From Dinoroseobacter sp039192165 (GTDB taxonomy: Bacteria; Pseudomonadota; Alphaproteobacteria; Rhodobacterales; Rhodobacteraceae): DNA of 64,000 bases. This document shows, piece after piece, positions 51,513-60,474 of this stretch. A program made the translations under genes and the position numbers. The stretch lies in the NCBI GenBank assembly GCA_039192165.1, contig JBCCXD010000002.1, positions 496,001 through 560,000 of the forward strand. The letters run 5' to 3'. The notes beneath the pieces are model-generated. The model did no database searches, was not told the DNA's origin, and worked only from the letters and a program-made list of their open reading frames with translations. The first letter of the stretch is position 1, and each line of letters begins with the position of its first letter.

Positions 51513-52589
51513 ATGGCAAAAATCACACTTGATAATCTCGCCCACTCTTACCTGCTCAACCCGGCGGCAGAGGATGACTATGCTCTGAAAGAGCTGAACC
51601 ACGTGTGGTCGGATGGAGAGGCATATGCCCTGCTGGGTGCCTCGGGCTGTGGGAAATCCACACTTCTGAACATCATCTCTGGCCTTCTTCATCCAAGCCA
51701 GGGGCGCATCCTGTTTGACGATGTCGATGTGACCGAGGCGACGACGGCAGACCGCAACATCGCCCAGGTTTTCCAGTTTCCGGTGGTGTACGATACGATG
51801 ACCGTGCGGGACAATCTTGCATTTCCGCTAAAAAACCGGGGTGCAAGTACGCAGTACATTACAGAACGCGTGCAACAGATCGGTCATATGATCGGAATGG
51901 AGGCTGAGCTCGACAAACGGGCCCGCGGGCTGACCGCGGATGCCAAGCAGAAAATCTCTCTTGGGCGTGGCATGGTCCGCGAAGACGTCAACGCGCTTCT
52001 TTTCGATGAGCCGCTTACTGTGATCGATCCACACATGAAATGGGAACTGCGCACACAGCTCAAATCGCTTCATCACGAGTTTGGGCACACCATGATTTAT
52101 GTGACCCACGACCAGACAGAGGCGCTGACTTTCGCGGACAAAGTTGTTGTGATGTATGACGGTCGTGTCGTGCAGATCGGGACCCCGCAAGAACTGTTTG
52201 AACGCCCCGAGCACACGTTCGTTGGCTACTTCATTGGGTCGCCGGGCATGAACGTGATCCCGGCCTCGATTGACGGGGCCACCGCCAATGTTCACGGAGC
52301 GTCCATTAAACTGAACGAAGCCTTTGAAGGCCTGTCGGGCAAGATTGAGCTCGGTGTTCGCCCGGAGTTCGTGAGGTTGACTGATGGCGAAGGCCTTCCG
52401 GTCAAAGTCCGTCGCGTGGAGGATGTAGGCCGGCACAAGATTGTCCGCGCCGATCTTTTTGGCAGCGAAATCAATATTGTCGCTGGTGAAGATGCCTCAA
52501 TATCTCCGGATGTGAGCCGTGTCGCTTTTGATCCACAGCATGTCAACGTGTACGTCGACGATTGGCGCCAGGAAGGGAAGGCCGCCTGA
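51513..52589 (+). CDS. glpT: glycerol ABC transporter ATP-binding protein (GlpT type)
   Basis: The 358-residue ATPase has Walker A GASGCGKST (residues 42-50), Q-loop, Walker B ALLFDEPLTVID and switch histidine in YVTHDQTEA, but the signature LSGGQ is replaced by LTADAKQK (140-147). A C-terminal TOBE-like region follows. It pairs with GlpS. The name follows the rhizobial glpSTPQUV glycerol transporter and should not be confused with the glycerol 3-phosphate antiporter GlpT. The stop overlaps the glpP start (TGATG). Confidence 0.9.
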   Translation: MAKITLDNLAHSYLLNPAAEDDYALKELNHVWSDGEAYALLGASGCGKSTLLNIISGLLHPSQGRILFDDVDVTEATTADRNIAQVFQFPVVYDTMTVRDNLAFPLKNRGASTQYITERVQQIGHMIGMEAELDKRARGLTADAKQKISLGRGMVREDVNALLFDEPLTVIDPHMKWELRTQLKSLHHEFGHTMIYVTHDQTEALTFADKVVVMYDGRVVQIGTPQELFERPEHTFVGYFIGSPGMNVIPASIDGATANVHGASIKLNEAFEGLSGKIELGVRPEFVRLTDGEGLPVKVRRVEDVGRHKIVRADLFGSEINIVAGEDASISPDVSRVAFDPQHVNVYVDDWRQEGKAA

Positions 52590-53458
52590 TGGAAAAGACT
52601 GTCAACCACAAAGCATGGTTTCTCGTTCTGCCGGTGCTTGTTCTGGTGGCCTTTTCGGCCGTTATCCCACTGATGACCGTGGTTAACTACTCGGTTCAGG
52701 ACACGTTCGGGAACAATCAGTTCTTCTGGGCAGGGCTTGAGTGGTTTCAGGAAATGCTCCGCGATGACCGGATGTGGGATGCCCTTGGCCGACAGTTGAT
52801 GTTCTCTGCCATCATTCTTGCCATTGAGATCCCGCTGGGCGTTTTTATCGCGCTCAACATGCCCAAGAAAGGCTTCTGGGTCAGCTTCTGCCTTGTGGTG
52901 ATGTCCCTTCCGCTGCTGATTCCATGGAATGTTGTCGGTACGATTTGGCAGATTTTCGGACGTGTGGATATCGGCCTTCTGGGCCATACGCTAGCGGGCC
53001 TCGGGATTGACTACAATTACACCAGCGATCCGTTTGCCGCCTGGGTGACGATCATCGTCATGGATGTCTGGCACTGGACGTCGCTTGTCGCGCTGCTGGC
53101 CTATGCCGGGCTGAAATCGATCCCGGATGCCTACTATCAGGCCGCCAAAATCGATCAGGCGAGCCGTTGGAACGTGTTCCGATATATCGAGCTGCCCAAG
53201 ATGATGGGTGTCTTGATGATCGCCGTGCTTTTGCGGTTCATGGATAGCTTCATGATTTATACCGAGCCGTTCGTGGTCACGGGTGGCGGGCCAGGCTCCA
53301 CCACGACGATGCTGTCGATCGATCTGGTGAAAATGGCGCTCGGACAGTTCGACCTCGGACCTGCCGCGGCCTTCTCGATCATGTATTTCCTCGTGATCCT
53401 GCTGATCTCGTGGGTGTTCTACACCGTGATGACTAACCTTGATAAGCGGGAGGGCTGA
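52589..53458 (+). CDS. glpP: glycerol ABC transporter permease
   Basis: The 289-residue MalF-type permease has six predicted helices and the coupling loop YQAAKIDQASRWNVFRYIELPKM. It forms the inner-membrane channel with GlpQ. The start overlaps glpT by one base, and glpQ begins three bases after its stop. Confidence 0.91.
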   Translation: MEKTVNHKAWFLVLPVLVLVAFSAVIPLMTVVNYSVQDTFGNNQFFWAGLEWFQEMLRDDRMWDALGRQLMFSAIILAIEIPLGVFIALNMPKKGFWVSFCLVVMSLPLLIPWNVVGTIWQIFGRVDIGLLGHTLAGLGIDYNYTSDPFAAWVTIIVMDVWHWTSLVALLAYAGLKSIPDAYYQAAKIDQASRWNVFRYIELPKMMGVLMIAVLLRFMDSFMIYTEPFVVTGGGPGSTTTMLSIDLVKMALGQFDLGPAAAFSIMYFLVILLISWVFYTVMTNLDKREG

Positions 53459-53461
53459 TCC

Positions 53462-54313
53462 ATGGCTGACGCATCCATTAACACAGTCGCGGCAAGGAGC
53501 CTTTCGTTCCCGAAGATCAAAAGCAGCACCGTCGTTATGGCGCTTTATCTGATCTTTCTGATGTTGCCGATCTACTGGCTTCTGAACATGAGCCTGAAGA
53601 CCAACACCGAGATCGTCAGCACGTTCACGCTCTGGCCGACCAGCCCGACCTTGGACAATTACCGGACAATCCTGACCGATCCAGCCTGGTACTCAGGTTA
53701 TATCAATTCGCTGATTTACGTGGTGATGAACACAGTGATCAGTCTCGCGGTCGCGCTCCCGGCAGCCTACGCCTTCAGCCGCTATCATTTCATGGGCGAC
53801 AAGCACCTGTTCTTCTGGCTGCTAACCAACCGCATGGCGCCGCCTGCGGTATTTGCGCTGCCGTTCTTTCAGCTCTATTCCAGCGTAGGGCTGTTCGACA
53901 CGCATATTGCGGTCGCTTTGGCGCACTGCCTGTTCAACGTACCGCTCGCCGTGTGGATCCTCGAAGGGTTCATGCGGGGTGTTCCGAAAGAGATTGACGA
54001 AACCGCCTATATCGACGGCTATTCGTTCGGGACATTCTTCGTGAAAATCTTCATGCCGCTGATTGCCTCTGGCATCGGGGTCGCCGCGTTCTTCTGCTTC
54101 ATGTTCTCCTGGGTGGAGCTGTTGCTCAGCCGCACGCTCACCACAGTGGACGCAAAGCCAATCGCGGCGATCATGACACGGACCCAAGGCGCCGCAGGTA
54201 TCGACTGGGGTGTGCTCGCAGCCGCGGGGGTGCTGACCATCGTGCCCGGCGCGCTCGTAATTTATTTTGTCCGAAACTACATCGCCAAGGGCTTTGCCTT
54301 GGGCCGGGTGTAA
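53462..54313 (+). CDS. glpQ: glycerol ABC transporter permease
   Basis: The 283-residue MalG-type permease has six helices and the coupling loop DETAYIDGYSFGTFFVKIFMPL. It partners GlpP. It is not the glycerophosphodiester phosphodiesterase of the same name in E. coli. Confidence 0.91.
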   Translation: MADASINTVAARSLSFPKIKSSTVVMALYLIFLMLPIYWLLNMSLKTNTEIVSTFTLWPTSPTLDNYRTILTDPAWYSGYINSLIYVVMNTVISLAVALPAAYAFSRYHFMGDKHLFFWLLTNRMAPPAVFALPFFQLYSSVGLFDTHIAVALAHCLFNVPLAVWILEGFMRGVPKEIDETAYIDGYSFGTFFVKIFMPLIASGIGVAAFFCFMFSWVELLLSRTLTTVDAKPIAAIMTRTQGAAGIDWGVLAAAGVLTIVPGALVIYFVRNYIAKGFALGRV

Positions 54314-54326
54314 GGGGGAGAGTCCA

Positions 54327-54599
54327 ATGGAATGGATGGCATGGACCTGGCCGACGGCATTTTTCTTCATGGTGATCGCGAGCCTGCTCATCACCTTTAC
54401 GATCCTCGCGATCAAATTCCCCGAAACGCCGCGCGTGGGCGTGCTGCGGATCGAGACCACGCGCGGGGACAGGCTCTTTATTACGCTTCTTGGCTCAGCC
54501 TTTATCAATCTGGCCTGGCTGGGCCTTACTGATATGGCCCAGTGGTGGGCCCTTGTGATCTGCGCGGTTTACGCCGTTTTGGTGTTTCGTTTTGTCTAA
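54327..54599 (+). CDS. glpU: DUF2160 small membrane protein of the glycerol transporter
   Basis: The 90-residue protein has about three hydrophobic segments (WPTAFFFMVIASLLITFTI, LFITLLGSAFINLAWLGL, WWALVICAVYAVLVF) and matches DUF2160, found only between the permease and binding-protein genes of this transporter type. Its role is unknown; it may be an accessory membrane subunit. GGGGGAG precedes the ATG at 54327. Confidence 0.88.
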   Translation: MEWMAWTWPTAFFFMVIASLLITFTILAIKFPETPRVGVLRIETTRGDRLFITLLGSAFINLAWLGLTDMAQWWALVICAVYAVLVFRFV

Positions 54600-54616
54600 C
54601 CCGCGCTGATGAATAG

Positions 54617-54641
54617 CCGGGCGGCATTGTAAGCTGCCCGG
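54617..54641 (+). other. intercistronic stem-loop between glpU and glpV
   Basis: CCGGGCGGC pairs with GCTGCCCGG (nine pairs including one G-U) around a 7-base loop, 17 bp after glpU and 35 bp before glpV. No T-run follows. Such a structure often protects the upstream or downstream mRNA, here allowing more binding protein than permease. Confidence 0.5.
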
Positions 54642-54676
54642 TCTAATAAAACCAAGTTCAACCAGGGAGGTATTTC

Positions 54677-56398
54677 ATGAACTTGTCACTCAGAACGTCC
54701 ACGGCGATCGCCATTGCGCTGTCGCTTTCGGCGTCGCCAACCTTTGCCGATATGGATGCGGCGATGGAGTTCCTCGACAACGAGATTGCGGGCCTGTCGG
54801 TTCTGTCTCGTGAGGAGCAGGAAGCGGAGATGCAGTTCTTCGTAGATGCTGCGGTGCCATTCCAAGGGATGGAGATCAAGGTCGTCTCCGAAACCATCAC
54901 CACCCACGAGTATGAAAGCCAGGTGCTTGCGCCGGCCTTCACGGCCATCACCGGAATTCAGGTCACCCATGACCTCATCGGCGAAGGCGATGTGGTTGAG
55001 AAGCTGCAAACACAGATGCAGTCCGGTGAGAATATCTACGACGGCTACATCAACGACTCCGACCTGATCGGCACGCACTGGCGCTACCAGCAGGTGCGCA
55101 ACCTGACAGACTGGATGGCGGGCGAGGGGTCTGACGTAACCCTGCCGACCCTTGATGTCGATGACTTCATCGGCACCAGCTTCACCACCGGCCCGGATGG
55201 CAAGCTCTATCAGCTGCCCAGCCAGCAGTTCGCCAACCTTTATTGGTTCCGCTATGACTGGTTCACCGACGAAAAGAACATGGCGGACTTCAAAGCTGCC
55301 TATGGCTATGACCTCGGTGTGCCAGTGAACTGGTCCGCCTACGAGGATATCGCAGAGTTCTTCACTGGACGTGACCTCAGCCATATGGGTGTCGAAGGGG
55401 AAATCTTCGGCAACATGGACTATGGCAAGAAAGACCCGTCCCTCGGCTGGCGCTACACTGATGCGTGGATGTCGATGGCCGGTATGGGAGACGTGGGTGA
55501 GCCCAACGGCCTGCCGGTGGACGAGTGGGGCATTCGCGTGAATGAGAACTCGCAGCCAGTTGGGTCCTGTGTGGCGCGGGGTGGTGCAACCAATTCACCC
55601 GCTGCAGTTTATGCTGTGAACAAAGCGATCGAGTGGCTGCAGAAGTACTCGCCCCCGGCTGCGGCTGGTATGACCTTCTCCGAAGCAGGTCCGCTTCCGG
55701 CGCAGGGTAACATCGCCCAGCAGATGTTCTGGTACACGGCCTTCACCGCGGCCACAGTTGAGCCCGGTCTGCCGGTGATGAACGAAGATGGCACGCCCAA
55801 ATGGCGCATGGCCCCTTCGCCCCATGGCGTCTACTGGAAAGAAGGTCAGAAGGTCGGCTATCAGGACGCGGGCTCCTGGACCCTGATGCAATCGACTCCG
55901 GTCGATCGTGCCAAGGCGGCCTGGCTCTATGCTCAGTTCGTCACGTCCAAGACTGTGGACCTCAAGAAGTCTGACGTTGGGCTGACCTTCATCCGTGAGT
56001 CCACGATTGACAGCGATCACTTCACCGAGCGTGCGGACAAGTTGGGCGGTCTGGTTGAGTTCTACCGTTCGCCAGCCCGCGTTGCATGGTCACCGACGGG
56101 CACCAACGTGCCTGACTACCCGCGTCTTGCGCAGCTGTGGTGGCAGAACATCGGTGATGCAATGTCCGGTCAGAAGACCGCGCAGGAAGCGCTTGATGCT
56201 CTCTGCGAGGCACAGGAAGCGGTGCTGGAGCGTCTCGAGCGCGCGGGCGTGCAGGGTGACCTGGGTCCGGTGATGAACGACGAAATGGGTGCCGAACACT
56301 GGTTCGCGCAGCCCGGTGCGCCGTTTGCAAAGCTGGAAAATGAGGACGAAGAACCAATGACCGTCGCCTATGACGAATTGATCAAGTCCTGGCAGTAA
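54677..56398 (+). CDS. glpV: glycerol ABC transporter substrate-binding protein
   Basis: The 573-residue family 1 solute-binding protein is longer than usual for the family (about 430) and has a signal peptide of about 24 residues ending PTFA-D. Segments such as YDGYINDSDLIGTHWRYQQ and QDAGSWTLMQSTPVDRAKAAW are typical of the glycerol-binding GlpV. It captures glycerol in the periplasm. AGGGAGG stands 8 bases before the start, and a terminator follows. Confidence 0.9.
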   Translation: MNLSLRTSTAIAIALSLSASPTFADMDAAMEFLDNEIAGLSVLSREEQEAEMQFFVDAAVPFQGMEIKVVSETITTHEYESQVLAPAFTAITGIQVTHDLIGEGDVVEKLQTQMQSGENIYDGYINDSDLIGTHWRYQQVRNLTDWMAGEGSDVTLPTLDVDDFIGTSFTTGPDGKLYQLPSQQFANLYWFRYDWFTDEKNMADFKAAYGYDLGVPVNWSAYEDIAEFFTGRDLSHMGVEGEIFGNMDYGKKDPSLGWRYTDAWMSMAGMGDVGEPNGLPVDEWGIRVNENSQPVGSCVARGGATNSPAAVYAVNKAIEWLQKYSPPAAAGMTFSEAGPLPAQGNIAQQMFWYTAFTAATVEPGLPVMNEDGTPKWRMAPSPHGVYWKEGQKVGYQDAGSWTLMQSTPVDRAKAAWLYAQFVTSKTVDLKKSDVGLTFIRESTIDSDHFTERADKLGGLVEFYRSPARVAWSPTGTNVPDYPRLAQLWWQNIGDAMSGQKTAQEALDALCEAQEAVLERLERAGVQGDLGPVMNDEMGAEHWFAQPGAPFAKLENEDEEPMTVAYDELIKSWQ

Positions 56399-56449
56399 GC
56401 TTAGGCTTCCTCCCCGGTGCGGGGCGCGTCTTGCGCCCTGCGCCACCTG

Positions 56450-56477
56450 GGCGCCCGTTTCAGACGGGCGCCTTTCT
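56450..56477 (+). terminator. terminator between glpV and glpK
   Basis: GGCGCCCGT pairs perfectly with ACGGGCGCC around a 5-base loop and is followed by TTTCT, about 50 bp after glpV. glpK therefore needs read-through or its own promoter. Confidence 0.75.
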
Positions 56478-56500
56478 CGACGACACGAAGAGCGGACGAC

Positions 56501-57988
56501 ATGACTTACGTTTTGGCAATTGATCAGGGCACAACGTCCTCGCGAGCCATCCTGTTTGATGCAAAGCTTTCCCCCGTTGCCACGGCTCAAGAGGAATTCC
56601 CGCAGATATTTCCTCAGTCAGGCTGGGTAGAGCATGACCCCAACGATCTTTGGGCCACAGCCGCCGCGACCTGCCGTGCCGCGATAGAGCGCGCATCGAT
56701 TGATGCAGGAGAAATCGCCGCGATCGGGATCACCAATCAACGCGAAACGACGGTTGTTTGGAACCGCGAAACCGGCACAGCTATCCACAATGCCATTGTT
56801 TGGCAGGACCGTCGAACCGCCGACTATTGCCGGGAGCTCCGGGATGCGGGTCACGCCGATATGTTTGCCGATCGCACCGGGCTTCTGCTCGATCCATATT
56901 TCTCCGCGACGAAACTCAAATGGATCCTCGACCATGTGCATGGTGCGCGCGATATGGCCCGGCGCGGCGAGATCCTGTTCGGAACTGTCGACACATTCCT
57001 GATCTGGAAGCTGACGGGCGGGCGAGTGCACGCGACTGACGCCACAAATGCCGCCCGCACGATGCTTTATGATATTCGTAAAGGGCGTTGGAGCCAGACG
57101 ATCTGCGACCTCTTTGACATACCGATAGAGATGCTGCCCGAGGTCAAAGACAGCGCGGCCGATTTTGGATCTTGCCGAAGCGATCTCTTCGGACGCGCAA
57201 TCCCAATATGCGGCGTTGCAGGCGACCAGCAGGCCGCGACGCTCGGTCAGGCTTGTTTTGAGCCTGGTATGTTGAAATCGACATACGGTACTGGTTGCTT
57301 CGCGCTGCTGAATACCGGCGATACGCCTGTTCTGTCGAAAAACCGCCTCTTGACCACGATCGCCTATCAGCTCGACGGTAAGCCGACATATGCCCTCGAA
57401 GGGTCCATTTTCATTGCTGGCGCAGTTGTTCAGTGGCTCCGCGACGGATTGAAAATCATTCGCGAGGCGTCCGAAACGCAAGCACTGGCGGAGGCGGCGG
57501 ATCTCTCACAATCTGTGGTTCTTGTTCCGGCCTTTACTGGCCTTGGAGCGCCCTATTGGAACCCTGAGTGCCGAGGGGCGGTGTTTGGACTGACCCGAAA
57601 CTCGGGACCCGAAGAGCTTGCGCGCGCAGCTCTTGAAAGTGTGGGCTTCCAGACCAGAGATCTGCTGGAGGCAATGCGGGCCGACTGGTCTGCGGATGGA
57701 ACCGACAGCGTCTTGCGGGTCGATGGAGGGATGAGCGCGTCGGACTGGGCGATGCAATTCCTTGCAGACATTCTGGGAGCGCCCGTCGATCGACCCATGG
57801 TTTTGGAAACGACGGCTTTGGGTGCAGCCTGGCTTGCGGGCATGAAAACAGGCGTGCTGCCAGGGCGGGATGAGTTTGCGAAGCAATGGGCACTCGAAAG
57901 GCAATTTGCCCCGGCCATGCCCGAGCTAACAAGAAATAGGAAGTACGACGCCTGGCAACGGGCCGTGCAAGCAACCATGTCGTTCTGA
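56501..57988 (+). CDS. glpK: glycerol kinase
   Basis: The 495-residue FGGY kinase begins YVLAIDQGTTSSRAILFD and has TNQRETTVVWNR, WQDRRTADYC, GDQQAATLGQ and FTGLGAPYW as in E. coli GlpK (502 residues). It phosphorylates glycerol delivered by GlpSTPQUV, trapping it as substrate for GlpD. The ATG at 56501 gives the standard N-terminus. The next gene begins 9 bp after its stop. Confidence 0.95.
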   Translation: MTYVLAIDQGTTSSRAILFDAKLSPVATAQEEFPQIFPQSGWVEHDPNDLWATAAATCRAAIERASIDAGEIAAIGITNQRETTVVWNRETGTAIHNAIVWQDRRTADYCRELRDAGHADMFADRTGLLLDPYFSATKLKWILDHVHGARDMARRGEILFGTVDTFLIWKLTGGRVHATDATNAARTMLYDIRKGRWSQTICDLFDIPIEMLPEVKDSAADFGSCRSDLFGRAIPICGVAGDQQAATLGQACFEPGMLKSTYGTGCFALLNTGDTPVLSKNRLLTTIAYQLDGKPTYALEGSIFIAGAVVQWLRDGLKIIREASETQALAEAADLSQSVVLVPAFTGLGAPYWNPECRGAVFGLTRNSGPEELARAALESVGFQTRDLLEAMRADWSADGTDSVLRVDGGMSASDWAMQFLADILGAPVDRPMVLETTALGAAWLAGMKTGVLPGRDEFAKQWALERQFAPAMPELTRNRKYDAWQRAVQATMSF

Positions 57989-57997
57989 TCGCGCGCC

Positions 57998-59149
57998 ATG
58001 GAGACGCCATTCAGCTTTTCGGTGCCGACCAAAGTGAAGTTTGGTGATGGTGTCAGTGCGAGTATCGCGCACGAAATTCCCAAGGACGCGAAGTGCGTCG
58101 TTGTCATGCGCGGCGCAAGCGGTCGCGCCTCTGCCACTGTGGTGTCCGCGCTTCGAAGCAGCGGATTTGAGCCTGTCGAGGTCGCCTGCGCAGGGGAGCC
58201 GTCGGTCGCCTCCATCAACGAAGCACTGGCGACGCTTGGCGGTGCAGACGTGGATGCAATCGTGGCCGTCGGAGGTGGCTCGGTCATCGACAGTGGCAAG
58301 GCGGTTGCCTTTTGTTTGGACCGGCGGATTACGCTACCGGATGACTTCACAAGCCTCTCTCCGGACCTTTTCGTTACTCCCGGTGCAGTTCCTTGTGTTG
58401 CGGTCCCCACCACAGCTGGTACCGGCGCAGAGGTGACGGCCAACGCAGTGTTGGATATGCCATCTCAGCGTGCCAAGGTCAGTTTGCGCGGACGCGCCCT
58501 TTTTCCTTCTTCAGCTTTGGTCGATCCTACGCTTCTTCCCTCTGCGCCGCGACAGACGGTATTGTCTTCGGGGCTGGATGCGCTTGTTCAAACAATCGAG
58601 GCTTACACCTCCTGCGTCGCGACACCCTTTACCGATGCGCTTTCGCGTCCAAACATCGCGCTTGGGCTCCGCGCGCTCAAAGACGTTCTAGAAACTGGCA
58701 GTTCCGCGTCCTGGCGCAACATGGCCTGGGTCAGCCTGACGAGCGGAGTAGCTTTGGCAAACGGTGGGCTCGGGGCCGCACACGGACTCGCATCGGTTCT
58801 GGGCGGCAGGTATGGCGCTCCCCATGGTGCCCTATGCGGGCGTCTGCTCGTTCCTGTTTTGCGACAGAATACAAGGGCAGCGAAGCCGGGTTCGCTCGCC
58901 CATAGAAAACTCGCCGATGTTGCTTTGGAGATTGAAAGCATTTTTCCTGCGCTCCCGGGTCAGGATGTATTCTCCGGATTGGAAGCGTGGCAAAATAGAG
59001 AGGGCCTTCCGCACCTCGCAGCGCTCGGTGTTCGACAGGAGGAAGTCGAGAGCTTAGCGCATCAGTCGTCAGCAGCGTCGTCGAGCAGGAAGAACGCAGT
59101 TGAACTGAGCGCAAGTGAATATGGCGACATCATTCGCGCAGCTCTTTGA
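57998..59149 (+). CDS. iron-containing alcohol dehydrogenase family protein
   Basis: The 383-residue protein has the NAD-binding GGGSVIDSGKA and PTTAGTGAEVT motifs. Of the usual metal ligands, Asp is present in GLDALVQTIEAY, but the following His of the common GxDALxHxxEAY is Gln; the other two histidines are present in AAHGLA and APHGAL. A Gln at this place is found in a sub-branch of the family, so activity is plausible. Position behind glpK suggests a role with glycerol-derived alcohols or aldehydes. The following 152 bp up to the convergent operon contain nothing recognisable. Confidence 0.83.
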   Translation: METPFSFSVPTKVKFGDGVSASIAHEIPKDAKCVVVMRGASGRASATVVSALRSSGFEPVEVACAGEPSVASINEALATLGGADVDAIVAVGGGSVIDSGKAVAFCLDRRITLPDDFTSLSPDLFVTPGAVPCVAVPTTAGTGAEVTANAVLDMPSQRAKVSLRGRALFPSSALVDPTLLPSAPRQTVLSSGLDALVQTIEAYTSCVATPFTDALSRPNIALGLRALKDVLETGSSASWRNMAWVSLTSGVALANGGLGAAHGLASVLGGRYGAPHGALCGRLLVPVLRQNTRAAKPGSLAHRKLADVALEIESIFPALPGQDVFSGLEAWQNREGLPHLAALGVRQEEVESLAHQSSAASSSRKNAVELSASEYGDIIRAAL

Positions 59150-59301
59150 CAGGTTCGTACATAGCGCCTGATACCTTTTTCTCTTAGGTATAAAGTTGTC
59201 ACACAAAGGTTTGCGGACGTGCTGCGCCCCGTCTGCGCTATCCGTGCCATTGGCCTGCTTATACAGGCATATTCTACTTTGGCCGCTGCGGTTTCGCGAC
59301 C

Positions 59302-60099
59302 TCACTCGACGGGTTCTGAGCAGGTTGCGAGCGCCGCTACGAGCGCGTCGAGACCATCGGTCAACGCTGCCGGGCCGGGCTGCAGGATTAGGGGCGACTT
59401 TACCTCCGTAATTCGCCCTGCTTTGACTGCGGGAATTTTGCTCCACCCCACGCGTGCTGCAATTTTTTCGGGGCGCACCTTTTTTCCACACCAGGAGGCC
59501 ACGATCACGTCGGGCGCCGCAGAGATCACCTGATCAGAACTTACAATCCGTTCCGTTGCCGCAGGTTCTTCAGCAAGGTCTGCGAAGACGTCTCGGCCGC
59601 CTGCAATCTCGATAAGTTCCGACACCCACTTGATGCCTGAGATCAACGGAGAGTCCCATTCTTCAAAGTAGACGGCGGGCCGCGAACTGCCCGAGGTCAT
59701 CGCGGCAATACGCGCCAGCCGACGCTCGTACTTGTCTGCAAGGTGTGCAGCGCGGCGGGACTGATCCACTGTTGCGCCGAGATGGCGGATCATGGACAGA
59801 ATTCCCCGAATATCGCGCTGGTTGTAGGCAACAACATTTACGCCTGATCTGATCAGATCGGCCGCGATGTCTGCCTGCAGGTCAGAAAAGGTAAGCACCA
59901 AGTCCGGCGCAAGCTCCAGGATCTTTGGAATATCTGCTGAAGTAAATGCAGAGACGCGCGGTTTTTCCTTCCGCACTCGTTTTGGGCGGACGGCATATCC
60001 GGACACCCCCACAATGCGCGCTTCTTGACCAAGCAGATACAGCGTTTCCACTGTTTCCTCGGTCAGGCACACGATGCGTTCAGGTGGAAAGTTCTTCAT
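59302..60099 (-). CDS. cobalamin/Fe-siderophore-type periplasmic binding domain protein (BtuF-like) without signal peptide
   Basis: The 265-residue protein shows the BtuF/TroA-superfamily class III pattern: RIVCLTEETVETLYLLGQEARIVGVS, DIPKILELAPDLVLTF, then EWDSPLISGIKWVSELIEIAGG. It lacks a signal peptide, starting MKNFPPERIVCL, so it is cytoplasmic or a stand-alone binder. It is the last gene of the operon that begins with a cobalamin riboswitch, which supports a corrinoid-related ligand. The start lies 3 bp after the stop of the small gene upstream. Confidence 0.75.
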   Translation of the reverse strand: MKNFPPERIVCLTEETVETLYLLGQEARIVGVSGYAVRPKRVRKEKPRVSAFTSADIPKILELAPDLVLTFSDLQADIAADLIRSGVNVVAYNQRDIRGILSMIRHLGATVDQSRRAAHLADKYERRLARIAAMTSGSSRPAVYFEEWDSPLISGIKWVSELIEIAGGRDVFADLAEEPAATERIVSSDQVISAAPDVIVASWCGKKVRPEKIAARVGWSKIPAVKAGRITEVKSPLILQPGPAALTDGLDALVAALATCSEPVE

Positions 60100-60102
60100 G
60101 CG

Positions 60103-60405
60103 TCACAGAACATCCCGCCGTGATTTTGCGCCTCCGCGACGCGTGCGAGGCGGGAGCTTCAAGTCAAGCGGCTTTAGTGGGCTGGAGACAGAGTTCAAAA
60201 GAAGACTGCAAAATACAGCGATCGCCGGCGAGGTCCGTATGAACGGTTGTGCCAAGCTGTAGGCGCGCATGGCTTCGCCTGCGTAGCTTGCTGTGCCGCG
60301 CAGCGCACCCAGCCACTGCAGGTAGCCGAGATGCCCCATCTTCTCCGCGACATCCTGCGGAACAAAGCCCACATCAAGCTGCGCTATGGTGCGTTCCAGT
60401 AGCAT
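60103..60405 (-). CDS. hypothetical protein of the riboswitch-led operon
   Basis: The 100-residue frame starts at an ATG preceded by AGGGG at good distance and ends 3 bp before the BtuF-like gene, so it fits the operon tightly. The sequence (MLLERTIAQLDVGFVPQDVAEKMG, LQWLGALRGTASYAGEAMRA) is helical and amphipathic; a moderately hydrophobic stretch (IAVFCSLLLNSVSSPL) lies near residue 65, and the end is very basic. I recognise no family. Confidence 0.5.
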   Translation of the reverse strand: MLLERTIAQLDVGFVPQDVAEKMGHLGYLQWLGALRGTASYAGEAMRAYSLAQPFIRTSPAIAVFCSLLLNSVSSPLKPLDLKLPPRTRRGGAKSRRDVL

Positions 60406-60432
60406 TGATTTCCCCTTTTTTTGGGCGATATC

Positions 60433-60463
60433 GGCAAGGTTTCGGCGCAACCGAAACCCTGCC
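60433..60463 (-). other. intercistronic stem-loop after the metal-binding protein gene
   Basis: GGCAGGGTTTCGG pairs with CCGAAACCTTGCC (13 positions, one G-T) around TTGCG, starting 12 bp after the binding-protein stop. No T-run follows on the minus strand, so partial termination or protection of the upstream message is likely. Confidence 0.55.
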
Positions 60464-60474
60464 ATTTGTATCTT

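Noticed and set aside
59150..59301. Possible small gene or regulatory RNA after the alcohol dehydrogenase
   Set aside because: Only short frames without ribosome binding sites or symmetric elements are present.
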